Origin: Bacillus paramycoides
GTDB lineage: Bacteria; Bacillota; Bacilli; Bacillales; Bacillaceae_G
Length of the DNA stretch: 64,000 nt
Assembly: GCF_001884235.1 (NCBI RefSeq)
Contig: NZ_MAOI01000134.1
Span: forward strand, 1 to 64,000
Reading direction: 5' to 3'
A model generated the notes under the pieces. That model did not search any database, was not told the DNA's origin, and saw nothing but the letters and a program-made list of their open reading frames with translations. The position numbers and the translations under genes are program-made. Below, piece after piece: positions 52,796 to 60,852 of the stretch (within the stretch, counting starts at the first letter, position 1; every line of letters begins with the position of its first letter).

Positions 52796-53129
52796 GGAAA
52801 TACCTCCCTACAGAATTGACAAAGCATTTTTATGTATATACGAAATGAAAACTAATGTTTTCATTTGCATGTTATAAGAATTTATCATCACATACTCATC
52901 TTCAATACATTTTACAAGAAAATCTATTAAACCTATATAAATAGTATACAGCAAAATCGTCTTGAATAAAGTATGTTTTGAAATATAATAGCGAATATAT
53001 TCTGACAGTTTTATTCCTCTCTAACTAACTTCTTATAAATCGACTCATTTGTCAAGACAAGCGACTCATAATTCACTTATCCTTTACAATTCTAAACAAA
53101 CAAAAAAGAAAGAGGATTATCCTCTTTCT
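52796..53129 (-). other. Gene-free gap rpsA-cmk
   Basis: 334 bases. Contains the cmk terminator, the operator-like element at 53041-53068, and AT-rich possible -10 boxes (TATACT near 52943-52948 on the minus strand) for rpsA. No gene seen. Confidence 0.6.
53041..53068. promoter_or_regulatory. Operator-like element upstream of rpsA
   Basis: Two CGACTCA direct repeats, 21 bases apart (two helical turns), flank the palindrome TTGTCAAGACAA. Possible regulator site; the regulator is unknown. Confidence 0.35.
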
Positions 53130-53131
53130 TT
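53105..53131 (-). terminator. Terminator after cmk
   Basis: 12-bp stem AAAGAAAGAGGA/TCCTCTTTCTTT with a three-base loop, preceded by A's. The cmk stop overlaps it. Confidence 0.82.
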
Positions 53132-53807
53132 ATTTTGCAAACACCCCTGAAACAATCCCCATAATTTTTTGGACAACTTCTTCAATTGATAAAGAAGTTG
53201 TATCTAATTCCAATGCATCATCGGCTTTTTTTAGAGGAGACACTTCACGCTCTGAATCTAATTTATCACGCTGAGCAATTTCTTCTTTTAACTGCTCTAA
53301 ATTAGAATCGAAACCTTTATTCATATTTTCTAAATGTCTTCTTTCCGCTCTTTCTTCTACAGAAGCAAGCATAAAGATTTTCACTTCAGCATCTGGTAGT
53401 ACATGTGTACCAATGTCACGGCCATCCATTACTACACCGCCTTTTTTAGCTAATTCTTGTTGGCGATGTACCATTTCTTCACGAACAAGACGATGTTTTG
53501 CCACTATAGATACTCGATTCGTCACATCAGGCGTACGAATAACCTCAGAAACATCTTGTCCATTTAAAAATACAAGTTGCGTATTTTCTCCTTGCTGAAA
53601 TTCAATATTCACATTTTTTACAACTTCCATTAACTTTTCTTCATTTTCAATATCCACTTTTTGTTCAAGGGCTGCATATGTAATAGTACGGTACATTGCA
53701 CCTGTATCAATGTAAACATATGAAAGTTTTTTTGCAACAACTTTTGCAACTGTACTCTTTCCAGCAGCCGCTGGACCATCTATAGCAATCGAAATTCGTT
53801 TATCCAT
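53130..53807 (-). CDS. cmk: Cytidylate kinase
   Basis: Phosphorylates CMP/dCMP. 225 residues, long-form bacterial Cmk with NMP-bind insert. P-loop [15 protein letters not shown] (8-22), [34 protein letters not shown]. Start ATG at 53807 after GAGGTG. Followed by rpsA-like gene downstream, as in B. subtilis. Confidence 0.96.
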   Translation of the reverse strand: MDKRISIAIDGPAAAGKSTVAKVVAKKLSYVYIDTGAMYRTITYAALEQKVDIENEEKLMEVVKNVNIEFQQGENTQLVFLNGQDVSEVIRTPDVTNRVSIVAKHRLVREEMVHRQQELAKKGGVVMDGRDIGTHVLPDAEVKIFMLASVEERAERRHLENMNKGFDSNLEQLKEEIAQRDKLDSEREVSPLKKADDALELDTTSLSIEEVVQKIMGIVSGVFAK

Positions 53808-53844
53808 TGTAACACCTCATTTTTTACTTATAATACAAAACGAA

Positions 53845-53867
53845 AAGCAGGTATTCGCCCCCTGCTT
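53845..53867 (-). terminator. Terminator after ypfB
   Basis: 7-bp GC stem AAGCAGG/CCTGCTT, followed on the minus strand by a T-rich stretch. Confidence 0.72.
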
Positions 53868-53937
53868 CTTCTCGTTTGCTTCACGTCATTAAATCCTCAA
53901 TTATTGTAGCATAATCCATCATAGAAGAAAATGAAAA

Positions 53938-54111
53938 CTACTTATTCACCTTTAAAATTTCCATCTTATTTTTCGTGACGACACCTTCGTAATAAACAAT
54001 TTTTGATAAATATTTCACTGAAGATTTATGTATAAAGAGTAGCTGTACAACAGAAAGACAAATAAATTGAATTAGCAATATACGAATAAATATTTTCTCC
54101 ACTTTTTTCAA
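53938..54111 (-). CDS. ypfB: YpfB-like small membrane protein (DUF5359)
   Basis: 57 residues: one hydrophobic segment (IFIRILLIQFICLSVVQLLF) then SSVKYLSKIVYYEGVVTKNK. The YYEGV motif and position next to cmk match B. subtilis YpfB. TTG start at 54111, eight bases after AAAGGAG; a GTG at 54141 is less likely. Function unknown. Confidence 0.75.
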   Translation of the reverse strand: MKKVEKIFIRILLIQFICLSVVQLLFIHKSSVKYLSKIVYYEGVVTKNKMEILKVNK

Positions 54112-54222
54112 AACACTCGCTCCTTTCCCCTCTATACTCACGCATCTAATTTCACAAATTTATATAAATAAAACTCCACCTAATAGCCACTTCGCGCAAC
54201 GCACATGAAGTAATTAAGTTTA

Positions 54223-54251
54223 TTGTCATTTTCTAAGCGTACTTTTATACA
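54223..54251 (+). promoter_or_regulatory. Sigma-A-like promoter of ansA
   Basis: TTGTCA, 17-base spacer, TATACA. A second possible pair (TTGTCG with TTATGT) lies just downstream. ansA starts 70 bases later. Confidence 0.5.
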
Positions 54252-54323
54252 TTTTCATTGTCGAATTTACTCAAAACATGTTATGTTCTAAATGTATTTT
54301 TTAACTCGAAAGGGGTATAAGCA

Positions 54324-55298
54324 TTGAAAAGAATCCTAGTTTTACACACAGGTGGAACAATTGCAATGGAGGAAGATAAAGAAACTGGGGTCGTACAACC
54401 AGGCGAAAAAAATCCTCTTTTGAAATTTATTCCTGATTTAGAAGGCGATGTTGATTTAATTGTTGAAGATGTGTTCCATCTTCCATCTCCTCATATGACT
54501 CCTAGCGAAATGCTACAATTACAAGTCATCATTGACGAAAGAGCAAAACAAGACGATATTCATGGCGTAGTCATTACGCATGGTACGGATACATTAGAAG
54601 AGACAGCTTATTTTCTTGATTTAACAGTGCAAGCAACTATTCCAATCGTTGTGACAGGGGCAATGCGTTCTAGTAACGAATTAGGTGCTGATGGTCTATA
54701 CAACTTCTTATCCGCTGTAAAAGTTGCTAGTAGTAATGAAGCTGCTGAAAAGGGCGTTCTAGTTGTATTAAATGATGAAATACATTGCGCAACAAATGTA
54801 ACAAAAACACATACAAGTAATGTTGCGACATTCCAAAGCCCACAATACGGACCAATCGGTATGGTAACGAAACGTGGTGTTGTTTTCCATCATGCTTTAG
54901 TGCATCACGAAACATATACAATACGACAAATCTCTAAAAACGTTGTCGTTCTAAAAGCATACGCAGGTATGGATGATACATTATTATCAGCAATCGAATC
55001 ACTACCAGTAGACGGAATTGTTATCGAAGCGCTCGGACAAGGTAATTTACCTCCAAGAACACTCCCTAGTCTAGGACGATTAATAGACAAAGGAATTCCG
55101 GTTGTATTAGTTTCTCGTTGCTTCAACGGTATCGTTCAAGACGTATACTCTTATGAAGGTGGCGGAAAACAATTAAAAGATATGGGCATTGTTTTCACAT
55201 ATGGCTTAAACGCTCAAAAAGCACGAATTAAATTACTAGTCGCACTAGAGAATACAAATTCTCACGAAACAATCCAAAACATGTTTATGCACGAATAA
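54324..55298 (+). CDS. ansA: L-asparaginase
   Basis: Hydrolyses asparagine to aspartate and ammonia. 324 residues, type I cytoplasmic. Active-site Thr in LVLHTGGTIAMEED (T12) and VVITHGTDTLEETAYFLD. No signal peptide. Starts with TTG at 54324 after AAAGGGG. Monocistronic on the plus strand with its own promoter and terminator. Confidence 0.95.
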   Translation: MKRILVLHTGGTIAMEEDKETGVVQPGEKNPLLKFIPDLEGDVDLIVEDVFHLPSPHMTPSEMLQLQVIIDERAKQDDIHGVVITHGTDTLEETAYFLDLTVQATIPIVVTGAMRSSNELGADGLYNFLSAVKVASSNEAAEKGVLVVLNDEIHCATNVTKTHTSNVATFQSPQYGPIGMVTKRGVVFHHALVHHETYTIRQISKNVVVLKAYAGMDDTLLSAIESLPVDGIVIEALGQGNLPPRTLPSLGRLIDKGIPVVLVSRCFNGIVQDVYSYEGGGKQLKDMGIVFTYGLNAQKARIKLLVALENTNSHETIQNMFMHE

Positions 55299-55334
55299 AA
55301 AGAAGCTGTCGAGGTTTTCGACAGCTTCTTTTTA
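55297..55334. terminator. Bidirectional terminator ansA/ypdA
   Basis: Perfect 15-bp stem AAAAAGAAGCTGTCG/CGACAGCTTCTTTTT, loop AGGTTTT. Ends ansA and ypdA. Confidence 0.9.
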
Positions 55335-56309
55335 TTGTCTTGATGCAATGGTTTGCGCAATCGCATCTCCATGGAATCTTCCGTTTTCGATAAATATTTC
55401 ATTTGCATTATTTCCCGCAGCAATTACACCTGCAATAAAAATATTTTCAGCGTTTGTTTCCATACTGTCTTCTGTATAAATCGGGCGCCCTGTTTCTTCA
55501 TCAATCCGAACTCCCATTTTTGTTAAGAAGCTGTGATCCGGATGGTAACCAGTCATAGCAAATACAAAATCGTTTTGAATTGTATGCGCCTTACCCTCTA
55601 CTGTATATGTTAACGTATGTTCCGTAATTTCTTTTACATGCGCATGAAAATGCATTTGAATTGTTCCATTTCGTACTAATGCCTCAAATTCCGGCAAAAT
55701 CCATGGCTTAATACTCGGTGAGTATTCCCCACCACGGTATAACACCGTTACACGTGCACCCGATTTAACAAGTTCTAACGCCGCATCTACACTTGAATTT
55801 TTACCACCTATTACAACGACATCTCGATCAAAATAAGGATGCCCTTCTTTGAAATAATGCGCTACTTTTTCTAGCTGCTCACCAGGTACATTCATATAAT
55901 TCGGATTATCATAATATCCAGTCGCTACAACAATGTACTTCGCCACATATATTTTTTTACTTCCGTCACGCTTCGTCGTTTCAACTTTAAAAACATCACC
56001 ATCTTTTTGGACTTGTTCCACGCGTTCAAATGCATTTACACGCACCGACTTACGTTTTACTACTTCACGATAATATGCAAGTGCTTGATTACGAACTGGT
56101 TTACGGTTCTCTGTAATGAAAGCAACTTCACCAATTTCTAATTTTTCACTAGAAGAGAAAAACGTTTGATGGGTTGGATAATTATAAATTGCATTTACAA
56201 TGTTTCCTTTTTCAATTACTAATGGATTTATCCCTACCTTTTGTAGCGAAATTGCCGCTGCTAATCCACATGGGCCGCCTCCAATAATAATAGCTGTTTC
56301 TTTTTGCAT
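55332..56309 (-). CDS. ypdA: Bacillithiol disulfide reductase YpdA (Bdr)
   Basis: FAD and NADPH flavoenzyme that reduces bacillithiol disulfide. 325 residues. FAD motif IIIGGGPCGLAAA (7-19) with C14, NADPH motif VVVIGGKNSSVDAALEL, and C-terminal NIFIAGVIAAG. The single N-terminal Cys, rather than a CxxC pair, fits the Bdr type. ATG at 56309. Acts with the bshA and bshB1 products of this window. Confidence 0.93.
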   Translation of the reverse strand: MQKETAIIIGGGPCGLAAAISLQKVGINPLVIEKGNIVNAIYNYPTHQTFFSSSEKLEIGEVAFITENRKPVRNQALAYYREVVKRKSVRVNAFERVEQVQKDGDVFKVETTKRDGSKKIYVAKYIVVATGYYDNPNYMNVPGEQLEKVAHYFKEGHPYFDRDVVVIGGKNSSVDAALELVKSGARVTVLYRGGEYSPSIKPWILPEFEALVRNGTIQMHFHAHVKEITEHTLTYTVEGKAHTIQNDFVFAMTGYHPDHSFLTKMGVRIDEETGRPIYTEDSMETNAENIFIAGVIAAGNNANEIFIENGRFHGDAIAQTIASRQ

Positions 56310-56364
56310 ACTCGATTCACTCCTAGTCTTCTGCCTCTACTCTATTTATATAAACAAGAAAAAA

Positions 56365-56382
56365 CCTACTTCCAGCAGTAGG
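56365..56382 (-). terminator. Terminator after the amidase gene
   Basis: 6-bp stem CCTACT/AGTAGG with loop TCCAGC, then TTTTTT on the minus strand. Confidence 0.75.
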
Positions 56383-56418
56383 CACCTATCTTTATTGTAT
56401 TCATTTTTCTTATATTTG

Positions 56419-56949
56419 TCATCTAAACGAAACGTACATCCGATAGACATCTGCTAAAAACTGCTGAAATTTTATTCCTTGTTGCCCTAATACATTTTCA
56501 GGATCAATTTTCCGAGTAGGATCAAGTGTTTTATGTGACACAATATCTTTTTTCGGATTCAAACCGAAATTTTGACATAAATAAGCGTGATACCATGTAA
56601 AACGGTTATACGCTTCCCAAAAGTTAATCTCTCCCCCATAACAAAGTTCAACTCCAATAGCAACCTTATTCGCATCATAACCATACAAATCATTATCAGT
56701 CGGTGCATTATACCTAACATGATATGCCACTTCATTTATCGGAATAATTTCTAATATTGTTTTGTCATCTATAAATGTATGCGCTGAAGCTTTCGGTTGT
56801 ATTTCATTAAAGTAATCCCGATTTCCTATCGCATTGCTACCAGGATTCCCGGTATCATGACTAACAATAAATCTTACCTTTGAAAGAGGAATTCCTGGTC
56901 GTGAACTTCCGTATCCAATATAGTTGCGCTCTATAGGGAACATCGCCAT
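56419..56949 (-). CDS. N-acetylmuramoyl-L-alanine amidase, catalytic domain only
   Basis: 176 residues, Amidase_2 (PGRP/T7-lysozyme) fold. Zinc ligands FIVSHDTGNPGSN (His near 31), SAHTFIDDKTI and AIGVELCYGG, and a late His in IVSHKTLDPTRK. No signal peptide and no wall-binding (SH3/LysM) domain. Similar enzymes are phage endolysins and CwlA-type autolysins. I chose ATG at 56949, nine bases from GGAG; an in-frame TTG overlaps it. It lies 78 bases after a small membrane gene with an SOS-type promoter and has its own terminator. Confidence 0.87.
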   Translation of the reverse strand: MAMFPIERNYIGYGSSRPGIPLSKVRFIVSHDTGNPGSNAIGNRDYFNEIQPKASAHTFIDDKTILEIIPINEVAYHVRYNAPTDNDLYGYDANKVAIGVELCYGGEINFWEAYNRFTWYHAYLCQNFGLNPKKDIVSHKTLDPTRKIDPENVLGQQGIKFQQFLADVYRMYVSFR

Positions 56950-57027
56950 CGCTATCAACTCCGCTCTAAAAAATTACCTTTCTTCCTTATATATGTATTC
57001 GGTGGCAATGTCCATATAGCATATTTC

Positions 57028-57264
57028 TTACGCGAAGAGAATATCGAAAATATTTGATGTGAACACCATAAATAATAAAATACTTACAGCTACTCCATAA
57101 AAACCGTAAAACCAAATACAATCTTCTTTCGTATCTAAACCGAAAAACTTATTTACTGATTGTAATAATGTACCACGCTTACTATGTTTATTTCGTAAAA
57201 CTTCCACTCGTTCTACAACATCTGCTGGCATCATAAATCTTTGGTCTACTGTCATTTTCATCAT
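57028..57264 (-). CDS. Small membrane protein with conserved cytoplasmic head, SOS-type promoter
   Basis: 78 residues. Basic, soluble N-terminal half (MMKMTVDQRFMMPADVVERV; EVLRNKHSKRGTLLQSVNKF, then FGLDTKEDCIWFYG) followed by one membrane helix (FYGVAVSILLFMVFTSNIFD). It resembles DUF3961-type short proteins of the B. cereus group, but I am not sure of the family. ATG at 57264 after GGAGAGATAA. A LexA-type box overlaps its -35. Upstream of the amidase on the same strand; could be a holin-like or stress protein. Confidence 0.75.
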   Translation of the reverse strand: MMKMTVDQRFMMPADVVERVEVLRNKHSKRGTLLQSVNKFFGLDTKEDCIWFYGFYGVAVSILLFMVFTSNIFDILFA

Positions 57265-57307
57265 TTATCTCTCCTTAAAATCATTTCCGTTTTGTTTATC
57301 TAAGGAA

Positions 57308-57343
57308 AGTATAGCACGTTTGTTCGTACAGAACAAGCGTTCT
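57308..57343 (-). promoter_or_regulatory. Promoter with LexA (SOS) box over the -35
   Basis: On the minus strand: -35 TTGTTC, 17-base spacer, extended -10 TGCTATACT. The -35 is the half-site of AGAACGCTTGTTCT (57330-57343), whose 12-base core GAACGCTTGTTC fits the Bacillus LexA consensus GAACRNRYGTTC exactly. A second, weaker half (CGAACAAACGT) lies in the spacer. LexA bound here would block RNA polymerase. Consensus-based inference. Confidence 0.7.
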
Positions 57344-57372
57344 TTTTTATTTTTATTCTATTTTTCACCAAT

Positions 57373-57552
57373 CTACGTAATAATTCCAAATTCTACAGCG
57401 ATAATCGGCCCTACAGCAAACACTCCAAAAACAAAATGTAATAGACCCTCTCCAATAATCCGAATGACACTAGTTCTCTGAGCATTTTTAGTTCTTCCTA
57501 GCTCCCTTTCTAATTGTTTTACTCTTTCTTCTAATTAACCTACTTGATCCAT
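57373..57552 (-). pseudogene. Broken XhlA-like small coiled-coil membrane protein
   Basis: From ATG at 57552 the frame reads MDQVG, stop (TAA at 57537-57535), then LEERVKQLERELGRTKNAQR, TSVIRIIGEGLLHFVFGVFA, VGPIIAVEFGIIT, stop. A short coiled coil followed by a membrane helix, like the XhlA proteins of prophage lysis cassettes. The early stop makes it a probable pseudogene; no later ATG is available. It sits upstream of the SOS promoter. Confidence 0.6.
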
Positions 57553-57596
57553 TATTTCATTGTTCCTATTCAACACCTCTAACTAGTAACTTCAAC

Positions 57597-57632
57597 AAAA
57601 AACGCGATTCCCTCGAAAGGAAATCACGTTTT
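57597..57632 (-). terminator. Terminator after gudB
   Basis: Imperfect stem (AAAACGTGATTTCC with GGGAATCGCGTTTT on the minus strand), loop TTTCGA, then a T-run. Confidence 0.75.
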
Positions 57633-57648
57633 CTCAAAACATTATATA

Positions 57649-58935
57649 TTATACCCAGCCTCTGAAGCGACTAGCCTCAGCCATTTTACGAACACCAACC
57701 ATGTACGCAGCTAAGCGCATGTTAACTTTACGAACTTGTGATGTTTCATAAATTGAATCGAATGATCTTACCATTACTTTTTCTAAACGTTGTTCTACTT
57801 CTTCCTCAGTCCAGTAGTAACCTTGGTTATTTTGTACCCACTCAAAGTAAGATACTGTAACGCCACCAGCACTTGCTAATACGTCTGGAACAAGTAAAAT
57901 ACCACGATCTGTTAAGATTTTTGTTGCTTCTAATGTAGTTGGACCATTTGCAGCTTCAACTACAATTTTCGCTTTAATCTTATCAGCATTTTCTTCTGTA
58001 ATTTGGTTCTCAATTGCAGCTGGCACTAAAATGTCGCAATCAAGTTCTAACAGTTCTTTGTTTGAAATTGTATTATTAAATAGTTTTGTTACGGTACCGA
58101 AGCTATCGCGACGATCTAACAAGTAGTCAATATCTAATCCGTTCGGATCATGTAGTGCACCGTAAGCATCTGAAATTGCAATTACTTTCGCGCCTGCATC
58201 ATGCATAAATTTAGCTAAGAAACTACCCGCATTACCGAATCCTTGAACAACAACGCGTGCACCTTTAATATCAATGTCACGTTTTTTCGCAGCTTCACGA
58301 ATACAAATTGTTACACCTTTCGCTGTCGCTGTTTCACGTCCGTGTGATCCACCTAATACAAGTGGTTTACCTGTAATAAATCCTGGTGAATTAAATTCAT
58401 CAATTCGGCTATACTCATCCATCATCCATGCCATAATTTGTGAGTTTGTAAATACGTCTGGAGCTGGAATATCTTTTGTTGGACCAACGATTTGGCTAAT
58501 TGCTCGTACATAACCACGGCTTAATCTTTCTAACTCACGGAATGACATTTCACGTGGGTCACAGATAATTCCACCTTTACCTCCACCATATGGTAAATCA
58601 ACAATACCACATTTTAAACTCATCCAGATTGAAAGTGCTTTCACTTCATTTTCTGTTACATTTGGATGGAAGCGAATTCCACCTTTCGTTGGACCAACAG
58701 CATCATTATGTTGTGCACGATATCCTGTAAATATTTTAACAGTCCCGTCATCCATACGAACTGGAATCTTCACCGTCATCATACGAACTGGTTCTTTCAA
58801 TAATTCATATACTTCGTTTGGATAACCCAATTTTTCTAATGCTTCATTAATAACAATTTGTGTTGAATTCAACAATTCAAAATGTTGTTCCCTTTGTTGT
58901 TGTGTTTTCGTTTGAGTTCCCTTTTCGGCTACCAT
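57649..58935 (-). CDS. gudB: NAD-dependent glutamate dehydrogenase (GudB/RocG)
   Basis: Glutamate to 2-oxoglutarate and ammonia. 428 residues. Substrate site GPTKGGIRFHPNVTENEVKA, catalytic Lys in PYGGGKGGIICDP, GDH signature, NAD fold VVQGFGNAGSFLAKFM. Whether it is the RocG or GudB type cannot be decided from sequence alone. ATG at 58935 after GGGGG. The promoter carries a cre-like site, which would fit catabolite repression like rocG. Confidence 0.93.
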   Translation of the reverse strand: MVAEKGTQTKTQQQREQHFELLNSTQIVINEALEKLGYPNEVYELLKEPVRMMTVKIPVRMDDGTVKIFTGYRAQHNDAVGPTKGGIRFHPNVTENEVKALSIWMSLKCGIVDLPYGGGKGGIICDPREMSFRELERLSRGYVRAISQIVGPTKDIPAPDVFTNSQIMAWMMDEYSRIDEFNSPGFITGKPLVLGGSHGRETATAKGVTICIREAAKKRDIDIKGARVVVQGFGNAGSFLAKFMHDAGAKVIAISDAYGALHDPNGLDIDYLLDRRDSFGTVTKLFNNTISNKELLELDCDILVPAAIENQITEENADKIKAKIVVEAANGPTTLEATKILTDRGILLVPDVLASAGGVTVSYFEWVQNNQGYYWTEEEVEQRLEKVMVRSFDSIYETSQVRKVNMRLAAYMVGVRKMAEASRFRGWV

Positions 58936-58985
58936 AGTAAGTAAACCCCCTGTAATTTCACTTGTTTAGTAAACCTTCATTGCCT

Positions 58986-59013
58986 AGTATACACCGTTAA
59001 ATTTGGAATGCAA
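58986..59013 (-). promoter_or_regulatory. Sigma-A promoter of gudB
   Basis: TTGCAT, 16-base spacer, TATACT on the minus strand. A cre-like site abuts the -35. Leader about 45 bases. Confidence 0.65.
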
Positions 59014-59014
59014 T

Positions 59015-59028
59015 AGAAAACGCTAACA
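59015..59028. promoter_or_regulatory. cre-like site 1 upstream of gudB
   Basis: AGAAAACGCTAACA fits the CcpA cre consensus TGWAANCGNTNWCA except for the first base. It lies directly upstream of the -35. CcpA bound here would repress. Confidence 0.5.
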
Positions 59029-59051
59029 AATATATACAAACTATTTTACGT

Positions 59052-59065
59052 TGCAAGCGTTTTCA
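59052..59065. promoter_or_regulatory. cre-like site 2 upstream of gudB
   Basis: TGCAAGCGTTTTCA fits the cre consensus except one base (C for W at position 3). 37 bases from site 1, so the two could be bound together. Confidence 0.5.
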
Positions 59066-59269
59066 CTATTATTATAGTCCTTTTATTGCTTTTAGAGAAG
59101 TAAAATACTTAAATATTTAAATATTTTTTAATTTCATCAAAATATAGTGCGATAAAATAAATATTTAACCAAGAAAAATTAATTAGGTATTTGCAAATAG
59201 ATCAGCTATTCTTCTTGTCCCCTCAGTTTTCAAAACTTTAGATTTCCCTATTCTTTTCAGGATAAAAAT

Positions 59270-59304
59270 AAAACCTCAAGCTACTTTACATTAGCTGAGG
59301 TTTT
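59270..59304 (-). terminator. Terminator after ypbH
   Basis: Stem AAAACCTCA…TGAGGTTTT with inner AGCTA/TAGCT pairing; the ypbH stop overlaps it. The space up to gudB (59066-59269) is AT-rich without a gene. Confidence 0.78.
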
Positions 59305-59899
59305 GTTTTTTCACAAAGTAATTGTATATTTGTTCAACCGCTTGAGAATCCATTAACTCCTTACCATATTCCATGATGCGGTAAATGGTTGCTGTAGATG
59401 AATTTCCGTATTCCGCTAAAATAGCTATAAAATCTGCTTTCAGCAATTGAAATTGATCTTCTTCTTCTATCCAAAGATAAAAACGCCCATCCCACGTATA
59501 CAGCTTTCCGCTAGTTACATCAAGGTTATATAAGCGATTTGACAAATTGATTACATCATCCAATGTAGCAAACTCGTAAAGTATATGCTCACTTTCATCA
59601 AGAGTCACTTGCATTTCAATAAACTCGTCACGGAACTCATCTTCTGTGTCCATTTCGTGATTTTCTTTTGTTACAATTACAACCATCCCTTGCGCTTGTA
59701 GAGAAAATACTTCAACAGCAATCGGACCATCCGCTTCAAATCCTAATTCTTTATTCGCTTCTTGCATCATATCACGGAATAGCTGCTGTACTTTCGGTGC
59801 GTTTCTCCACAAATCTTCTTTCGTTAATCCTCGTTCAGATAAATCATCAAATGTTAGGAAAATTTTTATCTTATTGTAATTTAAACGTTCCAGCCTCAT
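59291..59899 (-). CDS. ypbH: Adaptor protein MecA-type, YpbH
   Basis: 202 residues. MecA-family adaptor that passes substrates to the ClpCP protease. N-terminal MRLERLNYNKIKIFLTFDDL (conserved substrate-binding part), acidic middle (DTEDEFRDEFIEMQVTLDES), C-terminal ClpC-binding domain (YLWIEEEDQFQLLKADFIAI). Second MecA paralogue of bacilli (mecB/ypbH), next to gudB. ATG at 59899 after GGGAGGG. Confidence 0.9.
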   Translation of the reverse strand: MRLERLNYNKIKIFLTFDDLSERGLTKEDLWRNAPKVQQLFRDMMQEANKELGFEADGPIAVEVFSLQAQGMVVIVTKENHEMDTEDEFRDEFIEMQVTLDESEHILYEFATLDDVINLSNRLYNLDVTSGKLYTWDGRFYLWIEEEDQFQLLKADFIAILAEYGNSSTATIYRIMEYGKELMDSQAVEQIYNYFVKKQNLS

Positions 59900-59976
59900 C
59901 TCATACCCTCCCTACGTAACCATTGAATCTAATTTTTATTATATGAAATAGAAAATAGATGGTTCTTTCCGAACAA

Positions 59977-60852
59977 CTATTCTGACAATTTTAACCATCC
60001 ATCCCATTCTTCTTTTGTATTACCAATTAGGACATTTTGAAGATTTAATTGACCTTCAACACCTTTTCTCCCTATAAAACCAACAGAAAGGTTTTTATTT
60101 TTTTCCTGCAACAAATCAATGAATCTCACTGCCTTCTCAAGTTCTCGTTCATCATCAAAAGATATAAACAAATATTTAGGTCGTAATTGTTCAATGGCTA
60201 GTATAATACCTTCTTCATCTAAACTTGTCCCAATATACATCGCTTGATATCCTTTTAAACGTAAATACGTCGCGAAAATAAATCCTTTTAATATATTATT
60301 TTCTAAAACGAAACCTTTGTGTGCGGAAGGATGTAGTGACGCATTATGATAAACCATACCTAGACGTGTTTGCAAGAATGATACTACATATTTGAATTGT
60401 GACATTGTAATCTCATTATTATTTTTTAAAACTAACAATTTGTTTGTCACTTGAAGGATGATGCTTGTAATGACTTTTTCTGCTGAATATATACTAAAAG
60501 CTTCGTTTAATAATGCAGAAGTTGTAATTTCATCAAATTTTAACAAAGCTTGTAGTATATCGTCCACTAAAACAACTTCTTTATCGTAACGATTTTCTTT
60601 TTGAACGTTATTCTGCAACCGATTCCCTTCTAATAACTGAACTGCTTGTCCAATCATCATACCCTCAGAAACTTTGTCCATTAACCATTTCAAAATTTTG
60701 ATATGCTCTTCTGTATATAGACGATGCCCCGCATGATTCCGCTTTGGAGCAATAATATGATAGCGTCTTTCCCATGCACGAAGTGTACTCGGCTGAATTC
60801 CGAGTATATTTGAAACAGCTTTTATATTATATTTTCCATTTAAAGTTGGCAT
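59977..60852 (-). CDS. MerR-type regulator with cobalamin-binding-like C-domain
   Basis: 291 residues. N-terminal MerR winged helix (YNIKAVSNILGIQPSTLRAW, then RRYHIIAPKRNHAGHRLYTE), then a helical bundle and a Rossmann-like C-domain (ILKGFIFATYLRLKGYQAMY, IGTSLDEEGI, YLFISFDDE). This is the layout of CarH/LitR B12 photoreceptors, but the DxHxxG ligand motif is reduced to an AHKG trace. ATG at 60852, one base shared with the ypbG stop (TAATG). Not present between ypbG and ypbH in B. subtilis. Confidence 0.85.
   Translation of the reverse strand: MPTLNGKYNIKAVSNILGIQPSTLRAWERRYHIIAPKRNHAGHRLYTEEHIKILKWLMDKVSEGMMIGQAVQLLEGNRLQNNVQKENRYDKEVVLVDDILQALLKFDEITTSALLNEAFSIYSAEKVITSIILQVTNKLLVLKNNNEITMSQFKYVVSFLQTRLGMVYHNASLHPSAHKGFVLENNILKGFIFATYLRLKGYQAMYIGTSLDEEGIILAIEQLRPKYLFISFDDERELEKAVRFIDLLQEKNKNLSVGFIGRKGVEGQLNLQNVLIGNTKEEWDGWLKLSE

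Noticed and set aside
57310-57336. Palindrome TTGTTCGTACAGAACAA as a separate operator
   Set aside because: Its halves point outward from the LexA orientation; the true GAAC-N4-GTTC match is the neighbouring 57331-57342, so I count one SOS box.
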